From Neotamlana sargassicola (GTDB lineage: Bacteria > Bacteroidota > Bacteroidia > Flavobacteriales > Flavobacteriaceae): a DNA stretch of 64,000 nucleotides. Position 1 is the stretch's first letter. Each line of letters begins with the position of its first letter. Positions 17,364 through 25,004 of this stretch are shown piece by piece. A model generated the notes under the pieces. That model was not told where the DNA came from. It did no database searches and saw only the letters and a program-made list of their open reading frames with translations. The translations under genes were made by a program, and so were the position numbers. The stretch spans positions 1 through 64,000 of the forward strand of contig NZ_JAJAPX010000007.1 of assembly GCF_020523965.1 (NCBI RefSeq), read 5' to 3'.

Positions 17364-18290
17364 ATGAAAGTAACAGTTGTTGGTGCTGGAGCAGTAGGTG
17401 CAAGTTGTGCAGAGTATATCGCAATTAAAGATTTTGCCTCAGAAGTTGTATTATTAGACATTAAAGAAGGTTTTGCCGAAGGTAAAGCTATGGATTTAAT
17501 GCAAACGGCTTCTTTAAATGGATTCGATACCAAAATTACAGGTGTAACTAACGATTATTCTAAAACTGCAAATAGTGATATTTGTGTAATTACTTCTGGT
17601 ATTCCTCGTAAACCAGGGATGACTCGTGAAGAGTTAATTGGTATTAATGCAGGTATAGTAAAAGCCGTATCTACAAGTTTATTAGAGCATTCTCCAAACA
17701 TGATTCTTATTGTGGTTAGTAACCCAATGGATACCATGACATATTTAGCTCATAAATCTTTAAACATGCCAAAGCATAAAATTATTGGTATGGGAGGCGC
17801 TTTAGATTCTGCACGTTTTAAATACAGATTAGCCGAAGCATTAGAATCGCCAATTAGCGATGTTGATGGTATGGTAATCGGTGGACATAGCGATAAAGGT
17901 ATGGTGCCATTAACAAGTCATGCTACAAGAAACAGTATTAAAGTTTCTGAGTTCTTAAGCGAAGAGCGTTTAGAGCAAGTTGCTGCCGATACTAAAGTAG
18001 GTGGTGCAACTTTAACTGGTTTATTAGGAACTTCGGCTTGGTATGCTCCAGGTGCTGCAGTAAGTGGTTTAGTTCAAGCCATTGCTTGCGACCAAAAGAA
18101 AATGTTCCCATGTTCTACTTACTTAGAAGGAGAATACGGATTAAGCGATATTTGTATTGGTGTGCCGGTAATTTTAGGTAAAAACGGAATTGAAAAAATA
18201 GTTGACGTTCCGTTAAGTGATGCCGAAAAAGCACATATGCAAGCTAGTGCAGAAGGTGTTAAGAAAACCAATGGTTTATTAGATGTGTAA
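17364..18290 (+). CDS. mdh: Malate dehydrogenase
   Basis: This 308-residue protein is an LDH-like malate dehydrogenase that interconverts malate and oxaloacetate with NAD in the TCA cycle. The Rossmann motif GAGAVGASCAE is at 7-17. D32 ends the second strand and selects NAD over NADP. Substrate arginines R82, R88 and R151 are present, and H175 in GGHSDKGMVPL is the catalytic histidine. Arg at 82 in the active-site loop marks malate rather than lactate specificity. It is a stand-alone gene with strong terminators on both sides. Confidence 0.96.
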   Translation: MKVTVVGAGAVGASCAEYIAIKDFASEVVLLDIKEGFAEGKAMDLMQTASLNGFDTKITGVTNDYSKTANSDICVITSGIPRKPGMTREELIGINAGIVKAVSTSLLEHSPNMILIVVSNPMDTMTYLAHKSLNMPKHKIIGMGGALDSARFKYRLAEALESPISDVDGMVIGGHSDKGMVPLTSHATRNSIKVSEFLSEERLEQVAADTKVGGATLTGLLGTSAWYAPGAAVSGLVQAIACDQKKMFPCSTYLEGEYGLSDICIGVPVILGKNGIEKIVDVPLSDAEKAHMQASAEGVKKTNGLLDV

Positions 18291-18319
18291 CCTTTAATTT
18301 AACACATTTTTATATATTT

Positions 18320-18353
18320 AATAAAGACTGTAGAAATACAGTCTTTATTTTTT
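18320..18353 (+). terminator. Intrinsic terminator after mdh
   Basis: AATAAAGACTGTA (18320-18332) pairs perfectly with TACAGTCTTTATT (18337-18349) around a GAAA loop, followed by a T run that leads straight into the next promoter box. Confidence 0.88.
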
Positions 18354-18361
18354 TATATTTG
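18354..18361 (+). promoter_or_regulatory. Promoter -7 box touching the start codon of the 18366 gene
   Basis: TATATTTG is followed by only four bases before the ATG at 18366. If used, transcription would begin at or beside the start codon, giving a leaderless mRNA. Confidence 0.6.
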
Positions 18362-18365
18362 CCCG

Positions 18366-18980
18366 ATGTTTAAAAAACACTACATAAGTATATTAGTTGT
18401 TGTTCTGTCTGTTTTGGGTATGGTTTCGCAAAAGCAAAACCTACAGCCAAACCAAGAGATATTGGTGCAATTTTCTAACCATACTTTAGAAAGTGTTGCT
18501 GTCGATCAGGTTGTTTCGGCTATTAAACAACAGTTAATTACTTTAGGAGTTCAAGAGGTTGAGGTAAAAAAAGAAGCTTCAGGGGCTTTACGTATTTCTT
18601 ATTTTAGTAAAGCTGCCGTTTCTCAAATAAAGGCTAGTTTACAAACCAATGGAGATTTAGAAATAAATTTCAACAGCACTTCAAAATCAAATCCAGATAA
18701 AGGTCCTTTAAAAACTTATGATTTAGCGTACGATTTTGATGTTTACGAAATTCAAAAATCAAAGCATTCAGGTTGGGATTTTAATGCTGTAAATATTTCA
18801 GCTTTCGATACAAAAAGCGATATTTATACAAATACCAATGGTTTTGCCATTGTTTTTACTCTAAAAAACGAAAACCCGATTGCTCAAAAACGCATAAAGG
18901 CAAGTCAATATATAGCACTCGCTGTACAACATATTTCACATAAAATTCCCGAAGTTAGAGCAGGCCCTTTTTGTGTGTAA
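18366..18980 (+). CDS. Hypothetical exported protein upstream of secDF
   Basis: This 204-residue protein has a short basic start and a hydrophobic segment (about 6-22, ISILVVVLSVLGMVSQ), which is a signal peptide or anchor. The rest mixes helix and strand: a NHTLESVAVDQVVSAIKQQL helix, then VEVKKEASGALRISYF, and a late helix ASQYIALAVQHISH. I recognise no family. It lies 113 bases before secDF in the same direction and might share its transcript. The start must be at 18366, because the next Met would remove the hydrophobic segment. Confidence 0.75.
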   Translation: MFKKHYISILVVVLSVLGMVSQKQNLQPNQEILVQFSNHTLESVAVDQVVSAIKQQLITLGVQEVEVKKEASGALRISYFSKAAVSQIKASLQTNGDLEINFNSTSKSNPDKGPLKTYDLAYDFDVYEIQKSKHSGWDFNAVNISAFDTKSDIYTNTNGFAIVFTLKNENPIAQKRIKASQYIALAVQHISHKIPEVRAGPFCV

Positions 18981-19093
18981 ATCTTCCTAAAAAAACACAA
19001 AGCTTTCATCAATTAAAAAGCTAAAAATCTAAATTAAATTATTACAATCATATCCATTTTAAGTGGATAATTAACACCCAAAAATTATAAAAC

Positions 19094-22090
19094 ATGCAAA
19101 ATAAAGGACTAGTAAGGTTGTTTGCTATTTTATTTGGTTTGGTAAGTATTTATCAGTTGTCTTTCACATTTAAAGCCAACCAAATAGAAAATGAAGCCGA
19201 AGAAATAGCCATTAATAAAATTTCGGATACCGAAGATGATTACCGTGCAAAACGTAGTCAAGAAGAAGCAAATTATTTACAAGAAATTGCTACCGATACC
19301 GTATTTAACTTAGGCGTTGCCAAGTTTACTTATAACGAAGTAAAATCGAAGGCCATGAATTTAGGTTTAGACCTAAAAGGTGGTATTAACGTGATTCTTC
19401 AAGTTAGTGTAAAAGACATCTTAAAAGGATTGTCTAACAATACTAACGACCCTGTTTTTAATAAAGCTTTAGAAGATGCAACCGAACTTCAAAAAAATAG
19501 TCAGAACACCTATTTAGAAGATTTCTTTGTAGCTTTTGATGCCATTAAAGGCGATACAAAATTAGCCTCTCCAGATATTTTTTACACCAAACAATTAGAT
19601 GGTGAAATCGATGGAAGTATGAGTGACGATGAGGTAAAAAGCATTATCGAAACTAAAATCGATGAGTCTATTGTTTCTGCATTCGAAGTATTACGTAAAC
19701 GTATTGATGAGTTTGGAGTAACCTCTCCAAATATTCAACGTTTAGGAACTTCAGGGAGAATTCTTGTAGAATTACCTGGTGTAAAAGATGTAGAAAGAGC
19801 AACATCTCTTTTACAAAGTACAGCGCAATTAGAGTTTTGGGATGCTTATAAAGGTGAGTCATTTTACCAATTTATCGATCAAGCAAACAATGTTTTAAAA
19901 GATCTTGTTGAAGATGAAACTGCTGTTGCAGAAGTTGAGCCACAAGATGAAGAAGACGCTACCGATGCTCAAATTGACGATTTATTAGGTGATGCCGAAA
20001 CCGATTCTACGGCTGTGGCAACACAAAATAATCCTTTAGGAAACTTAATTAAAGGTTTAGGATATCCTGGCGGACCAATATTAGCACAATTTTCTATTCA
20101 AGATAAAGATAAAGTACTTGAATATTTAAACATGCCAGAGGTACGTGCGTTACTTCCTGCAGAGCGTCGTTATACTAAGTTTGCCTTTGGGAAACCAGAA
20201 AAAGGTAGCGAAGTTGTTGGGCTTTATGCTTTAGCGGGTAACCGCGAAAATACGCCACAATTAAGTGGGGCTGTTGTGGTTGATGCTCGTAATGAGTTTG
20301 GACCAACAGGTAAACCAGAAGTATCTATGCAAATGAATGCAAAGGGTGCTAAAATCTGGGAAGAAATGACGGGTAATGCTTATGCTAACCAAAGCCAAAT
20401 TGCCATTGTTTTAGATAACGTGGTGTATTCTGCTCCTGGTGTTACTACTGGGCCAATTGCTGGTGGAAATTCTTCAATTTCTGGTAGTTTTACACTAAAC
20501 GAAGCGATAGATTTAGCAAATGTTTTACGTGCTGGTAAATTACCTGCATCGGCCGATATTATTCAAAGTGAAGTTGTTGGGCCATCATTAGGTAAAGAAG
20601 CTATCGAGAGTGGAACAACTTCATTTATGATAGCCCTTGTTTTAGTGTTAGTTTGGATGATTTTATACTACGGAAAAGCCGGTGGTTTTGCCGATATTGC
20701 AATGTTGTTAAACATTTTATTAATCTTCGGAATTTTATCTGGTTTAGGAGCAGTTTTAACGCTTCCTGGTATTGCAGGTATCGTATTAACAATTGGTATG
20801 TCGGTTGATGCGAACGTACTTATTTTCGAGCGTATTCGTGAAGAATTAACTAAAGGGAAAGGGCAAAAAGAAGCTGTCGATGATGGATTTAGTAATGCTT
20901 TATCTTCAATTTTAGATGCTAACATTACTACTGGTCTTACTGCATTAATTCTGTTTATTTTTGGTACAGGCCCAATTAAAGGTTTCGCAACAACCTTATT
21001 AATTGGTATCGGAACATCGTTATTTACTGCTATTTTTATTACCAGATTATCTATCGATTGGTACTCTAATAAAGGTGGTAAATTATTGTTTGCAACGGGT
21101 GTTACTAAAAATCTTTTCAGAAACATTAATATTGAATTCTTAAAGAAGCGTAAAGTCGCTTACATCATTTCTGCTGCATTTATTTTGGTAAGTTTAATTT
21201 CTTTATTTACTAATAGCTTAGATCAAGGTGTTGACTTTGTTGGTGGTAGAACATACCAAGTGCGTTTTGCTCAAGATGTTAGCGCTTCAGAAATTACCGA
21301 TTTATTATCGCAACCAGATGTGTTTAACAGTGCCGATGCCAAAACATTTGGTGAATCTAATCAGTTAAAAATTACAACTAAATTTAAGGTTAACGAAACT
21401 GGTGCTGAGGCCGATGAAGCTATTCGTCAAACACTTTACAATGCATTACAGCCTTATTTAGAAGGCGTAACTTACGAAGATTTTATTAACGAAGCGAGCG
21501 AAAAAACCGTTGGTTTAATGAAGTACTACAAAGTTAGTCCTACCATTGCCGATGATATTAAACAAGCATCATTCTGGGCTATTTTAGGGTCTTTAATTGT
21601 AGTATTCTTATATATTTTATTCCGTTTTAAAAAGTGGCAATATTCATTAGGAGCGGTAGTTGCTGTATTCCACGATGTATTAATTGTACTTGGTGTATTC
21701 TCGTTAACATATAAGTTTATGCCATTTAGTATGGAAATCGATCAAGCTTTTATTGCCGCTATATTAACGGTAATTGGTTATTCGTTAAACGATACCGTGG
21801 TTGTGTTCGATAGAATTCGTGAATTCTTTAACGAGCATACAAACTGGAAGTTCGAAAAAGTTGTAAACACATCGTTAAGCAGTACATTAAGCAGAACTTT
21901 AAATACATCGCTTACAACTTTAGTGGTGTTATTGGCAATCTTTATTTTTGGTGGAGATTCTATTAGAGGATTTATGTTTGCATTAATAGTAGGTGTTATT
22001 GTTGGTACATATTCATCATTATTTATTGCAACTCCAATAATGTACGATACGGTTCAAAAACTAGAAGATAAAAAGAAGAAAAAAGAATAA
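19094..22090 (+). CDS. secDF: Protein translocase subunit SecDF (fused)
   Basis: This 998-residue inner-membrane protein joins SecD and SecF. It uses the proton gradient to help pull exported proteins through SecYEG. The first membrane helix is at about 7-25. Then comes a large periplasmic part with the SecD mark NLGLDLKGGINV, and six membrane helices with GMSVDANVLIFERIREEL. The SecF half follows from about 690, with QGVDFVGGRTYQV and the matching NDTVVVFDRIREF motif. An acidic linker of Ala, Asp and Glu lies at about 275-310. The fusion is usual for Bacteroidetes. A strong terminator follows. Confidence 0.97.
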   Translation: MQNKGLVRLFAILFGLVSIYQLSFTFKANQIENEAEEIAINKISDTEDDYRAKRSQEEANYLQEIATDTVFNLGVAKFTYNEVKSKAMNLGLDLKGGINVILQVSVKDILKGLSNNTNDPVFNKALEDATELQKNSQNTYLEDFFVAFDAIKGDTKLASPDIFYTKQLDGEIDGSMSDDEVKSIIETKIDESIVSAFEVLRKRIDEFGVTSPNIQRLGTSGRILVELPGVKDVERATSLLQSTAQLEFWDAYKGESFYQFIDQANNVLKDLVEDETAVAEVEPQDEEDATDAQIDDLLGDAETDSTAVATQNNPLGNLIKGLGYPGGPILAQFSIQDKDKVLEYLNMPEVRALLPAERRYTKFAFGKPEKGSEVVGLYALAGNRENTPQLSGAVVVDARNEFGPTGKPEVSMQMNAKGAKIWEEMTGNAYANQSQIAIVLDNVVYSAPGVTTGPIAGGNSSISGSFTLNEAIDLANVLRAGKLPASADIIQSEVVGPSLGKEAIESGTTSFMIALVLVLVWMILYYGKAGGFADIAMLLNILLIFGILSGLGAVLTLPGIAGIVLTIGMSVDANVLIFERIREELTKGKGQKEAVDDGFSNALSSILDANITTGLTALILFIFGTGPIKGFATTLLIGIGTSLFTAIFITRLSIDWYSNKGGKLLFATGVTKNLFRNINIEFLKKRKVAYIISAAFILVSLISLFTNSLDQGVDFVGGRTYQVRFAQDVSASEITDLLSQPDVFNSADAKTFGESNQLKITTKFKVNETGAEADEAIRQTLYNALQPYLEGVTYEDFINEASEKTVGLMKYYKVSPTIADDIKQASFWAILGSLIVVFLYILFRFKKWQYSLGAVVAVFHDVLIVLGVFSLTYKFMPFSMEIDQAFIAAILTVIGYSLNDTVVVFDRIREFFNEHTNWKFEKVVNTSLSSTLSRTLNTSLTTLVVLLAIFIFGGDSIRGFMFALIVGVIVGTYSSLFIATPIMYDTVQKLEDKKKKKE

Positions 22091-22111
22091 TTTATTTTTC
22101 TTTATAAGACT

Positions 22112-22142
22112 AAGCCCGTCATGAAAATGATGGGCTTTTTTA
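22112..22142 (+). terminator. Intrinsic terminator after secDF
   Basis: AAGCCCGTCAT (22112-22122) pairs with ATGATGGGCTT (22127-22137), including a G-T pair, around a GAAA loop, followed by T6. Confidence 0.88.
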
Positions 22143-22264
22143 TTGAGTTATATTTGTTTTTTGGAGTGATTTTGAGGCATTATAAATTTCTTATCGTTAC
22201 AAATTCGCTTCGTTACTTTGCGCAAATCCACTTGAAGTGACGTCAGCTTCGATTTAAGTAAAAG

Positions 22265-22310
22265 CGTCAGTTCGAGTGATTCCGAGGTACGAGGAATTGT
22301 ATCGAGAACC
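22265..22310. repeat. Dispersed flavobacterial palindromic repeat in a 338-base gap
   Basis: CGTCAGTTCGAGTGATTCC (22265-22283) and GGAATTGTATCGAGAACC (22293-22310) form an imperfect hairpin. Sequences of this kind are familiar as scattered intergenic repeats in Flavobacteriaceae. The gap (22091-22428) otherwise holds the secDF terminator and GC-richer DNA at 22195-22260 with no coding sense. No gene is seen. Confidence 0.6.
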
Positions 22311-22428
22311 AATCAATCTTCAAGTTCTTATTTCCTCATTTAAAATAAATAATGATTAAATTCAAAAAAAAATTAAGTACTAAGCAACCTTTTTAAAAAA
22401 AATAGCGTCTGTATAAATAGAAAGCGAA

Positions 22429-23007
22429 ATGAAACCTTTTTTGAAAGTTATACAATTACATAAAAACGAAAATCAGCTTATTAAGCGAGCGATTAAAAAT
22501 AATCGTGAGGCACAGCATGTTTTGTTTGAATTGTATGCGCCAAAAATGTTAAGCGTTTGTCGTTATTATGTAAAAGATTTACAGCATGCCGAAAGTGTTA
22601 TGCTCGACGGATTTTTTAAAGTGTTCACCAATTTATCAAACTTTAAAAACCAAGGTAGTTTTGAAGGTTGGATTCGTAAAATAATGATTAGGCAAGCCAT
22701 TTCCTTTTTAAGGCAGCAAAAAAAGTTAGAATTTTCGGTTGATGATATGGGAATTCATGATAATTCCGAAAATAATATAAATACAAATATAGAAGTCAGT
22801 CAAATTCAAGAATTAATTGACGAATTGCCAGAAGGTTACAAAATAGTATTTGTAATGTATGCCATTGAAGGGTATAAGCATCAAGAAATAGCAGAGTTAT
22901 TAAATATTTCGTTGGGCACTTCAAAATCACAATTATTTAAAGCACGAAAAATGCTTCAAGACAAAATTTTAAAAATTAATAATACTACAAGTTATGGCGC
23001 CATATAA
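22429..23007 (+). CDS. ECF RNA polymerase sigma factor
   Basis: This 192-residue protein shows sigma region 2 (about 20-90, with NNREAQHVLFELYAPKM and GSFEGWIRKIMIRQAISFL) and region 4 (about 125-180, with LPEGYKIVFVMYAIEGY and the helix-turn-helix EIAELLNISLGTSKSQLFKA). It belongs to the RpoE-like ECF group common in Bacteroidetes. The next gene overlaps its end by 14 bases and has one membrane helix, so that product is the likely anti-sigma partner. The promoter and target genes are not evident. Confidence 0.92.
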   Translation: MKPFLKVIQLHKNENQLIKRAIKNNREAQHVLFELYAPKMLSVCRYYVKDLQHAESVMLDGFFKVFTNLSNFKNQGSFEGWIRKIMIRQAISFLRQQKKLEFSVDDMGIHDNSENNINTNIEVSQIQELIDELPEGYKIVFVMYAIEGYKHQEIAELLNISLGTSKSQLFKARKMLQDKILKINNTTSYGAI

Positions 23008-23743
23008 ATATGAAGAGGAGTTTAAAAGCAAGCTTGAAAAGCGCAGTTTACAGCCATCGGTAAATGCTTGGGAAAAGCTTTCAAATCGTTTGGATAAAGA
23101 AGAAAAACAAACCAGTAAAAAACTGTATTGGTGGTTGGGTGTTGCCGCTAGTTTGGTTGGTGTAGCTTTAATAGCAACTCAGTTTTTTAATACCGAAACA
23201 GGAGTTAAAATTGATGATGAAACAATAGAAATTGTAACACAGCAAGAAGAATTACAGCTCGAAAAAATAGATGATGCAACAATTCCTGAAGCTGTTGAAA
23301 ACAATGATGAACCGGTAAATGTAAAACCTTCAATTAATACGCCTAAAATTAAAAAACTAAAGCCGGCTATTTTAGTTGAAGTGCCAAAAACAGCTATCGC
23401 GAAAGTAGATTCTATTGATGAAATAAAAACAATAACGCCAATACAACCCAAGGCATTATTAAGTTTTGAAGAACAAAAAATACAAACTGTTGTTGCTCAA
23501 ATAAAAATATTAAATGAGACGCAGGAAGTTACAGAAGCCGATATTGATGCGCTTTTAAAACAAGCACAACGAGATATACAATTAAGTAAATTAATAAATA
23601 GCGAAACCGGAGTTGTAGATGCTAATAGTTTGCTTCAAGACGTTGAAGCAGAATTAGATCAAACGTTTAGAATGCGTGTTTTTGAGGCTATAAAAGATAG
23701 TTACGTTACGGTAAAAACTGCAGTTGCCCAACGTAACGAATAA
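22994..23743 (+). CDS. Single-pass membrane protein, putative anti-sigma partner
   Basis: This 249-residue protein has a short cytoplasmic start (MAPYKYEEEFKSKLEKR, about 1-42), one membrane segment (about 43-62, LYWWLGVAASLVGVALIATQ), and a long periplasmic part rich in Glu, Pro and Val. Its C-terminal part is helical. The start overlaps the sigma gene, so production is coupled. The topology is that of an anti-sigma factor but no FecR or zinc anti-sigma domain is seen. The role is inferred from position. Confidence 0.78.
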   Translation: MAPYKYEEEFKSKLEKRSLQPSVNAWEKLSNRLDKEEKQTSKKLYWWLGVAASLVGVALIATQFFNTETGVKIDDETIEIVTQQEELQLEKIDDATIPEAVENNDEPVNVKPSINTPKIKKLKPAILVEVPKTAIAKVDSIDEIKTITPIQPKALLSFEEQKIQTVVAQIKILNETQEVTEADIDALLKQAQRDIQLSKLINSETGVVDANSLLQDVEAELDQTFRMRVFEAIKDSYVTVKTAVAQRNE

Positions 23744-23849
23744 ATTTCAGCGAAAGCGAAAATTATAATTATTACAAGTTAAATTCAATCAAATTAAATC
23801 AATAATTAGATACTGAAATGACTTCAGTATTTTCAAAAAACGAACAGTT

Positions 23850-24935
23850 ATGCAAACTATTACAAAATGTTTAGCGTTTTTAGCGCTATGGTTAAGTACG
23901 CAATTAATTAATGCGCAAGACAGTACTCAGGTGTCGTCAAATCAAATTAAAATTGAAGCTTTAAAACTAGAGAAAAAGAAAGTTCAAGAACAAGAACGAG
24001 CATTGTTAAAAGCTAAAGTTGAAGCTATAAATACTAAACTAGAAAAAGGAGAAATTACAAGTACAGAGGCCGAAACCTTAAAAAAAGAGGCTGCAAAAAA
24101 ACATGCTTTAAATATAGAAAGCAGAATGGCTATTGTAGATAGTAAAATAGATTTACTGGCAAGAAACGACAACGATTATGGCGTAAAAATACATGACGAT
24201 GAAATTAATATTCTTAGAATTGGCACCGATGAAAACACTAGCGACGATTTGGTTTATGTTGGAAAGCCAAGTAATGATAAGCCTAGAATTTATGACAAAC
24301 GAACATCTAACGATTTCGTTATTGCTTTTGGGCAAAATAATGCACTTATTGATGGTGAAAGCCTTAACGATTCACCATACAAAATAGGAGGTTCACGATT
24401 TTTCGAAATTGGTTGGGCGTGGAAAACACGTGTGTTTAAAAACACTAATTTTTTACGATTAAAATATGGGCTTTCTGTACAAATGAATGGCTTAAAACCT
24501 GAAGGAAATCGATATTTTGTAAATCAAAACGATAACATTGTACTAGAGGAATTTCCGTATGAACTTGACAAATCTAAACTAACAGTTTATAATTTTGTTG
24601 CTCCAATACATTTTGAATTTGGGCCTTCAAAAAAAATAGAAAAAGACGATTATTTTAGATATTCTACTACCAAGAAATTAAAATTTGGAATTGGTGGTTA
24701 TGGCGGATTTAATATAGGTGCTCGACAAAAACTGAAGTACGACCTTGACGGTGACAACAAAAAAGAGAAACAAAAAGGTAATTTTAATACTACCAAATTA
24801 GTTTACGGTTTAAGCGCTTATATTGGTTTTGATGATTTAGCGTTTTATGCAAAATACGATTTGTCTCCAATTTTTAACGATCAAGTTATTAGTCAAAACA
24901 ACATTTCGTTAGGTGTTAGGTTCGATATTAATTAA
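23850..24935 (+). CDS. Outer membrane protein with N-terminal coiled coil
   Basis: This 361-residue protein has a signal peptide ending in NAQD. Then comes a highly charged helical region, about 35-95, with repeated Lys/Glu heptad-like stretches that look like a coiled coil. The rest alternates hydrophobic and polar residues like a beta barrel and ends NISLGVRFDIN. It follows the sigma/anti-sigma pair by 106 bases in the same direction and may be a target of that sigma factor. I know no name for it. Confidence 0.8.
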   Translation: MQTITKCLAFLALWLSTQLINAQDSTQVSSNQIKIEALKLEKKKVQEQERALLKAKVEAINTKLEKGEITSTEAETLKKEAAKKHALNIESRMAIVDSKIDLLARNDNDYGVKIHDDEINILRIGTDENTSDDLVYVGKPSNDKPRIYDKRTSNDFVIAFGQNNALIDGESLNDSPYKIGGSRFFEIGWAWKTRVFKNTNFLRLKYGLSVQMNGLKPEGNRYFVNQNDNIVLEEFPYELDKSKLTVYNFVAPIHFEFGPSKKIEKDDYFRYSTTKKLKFGIGGYGGFNIGARQKLKYDLDGDNKKEKQKGNFNTTKLVYGLSAYIGFDDLAFYAKYDLSPIFNDQVISQNNISLGVRFDIN

Positions 24936-24937
24936 AA

Positions 24938-24990
24938 TAAAAAAGCTGTCTTGTAAGTGTTTAATCAGCACTTGCTAAGACAGCTTTTTT
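24938..24990. terminator. Bidirectional terminator between convergent genes
   Basis: AAAAAGCTGTCTT and AAGACAGCTTTTT form the base of a long hairpin. CAAGTGCTGA-like inner parts extend it around TTTAATCA. It serves the barrel gene (+) and the receptor gene ending at 25005 (-). Confidence 0.82.
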
Positions 24991-25004
24991 AATGTTAATT
25001 GAAT

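Noticed and set aside
20668-21126. Minus-strand 152-codon frame inside secDF
   Set aside because: It lies opposite the membrane helices of secDF; antisense frames are common there and no independent signal is seen.
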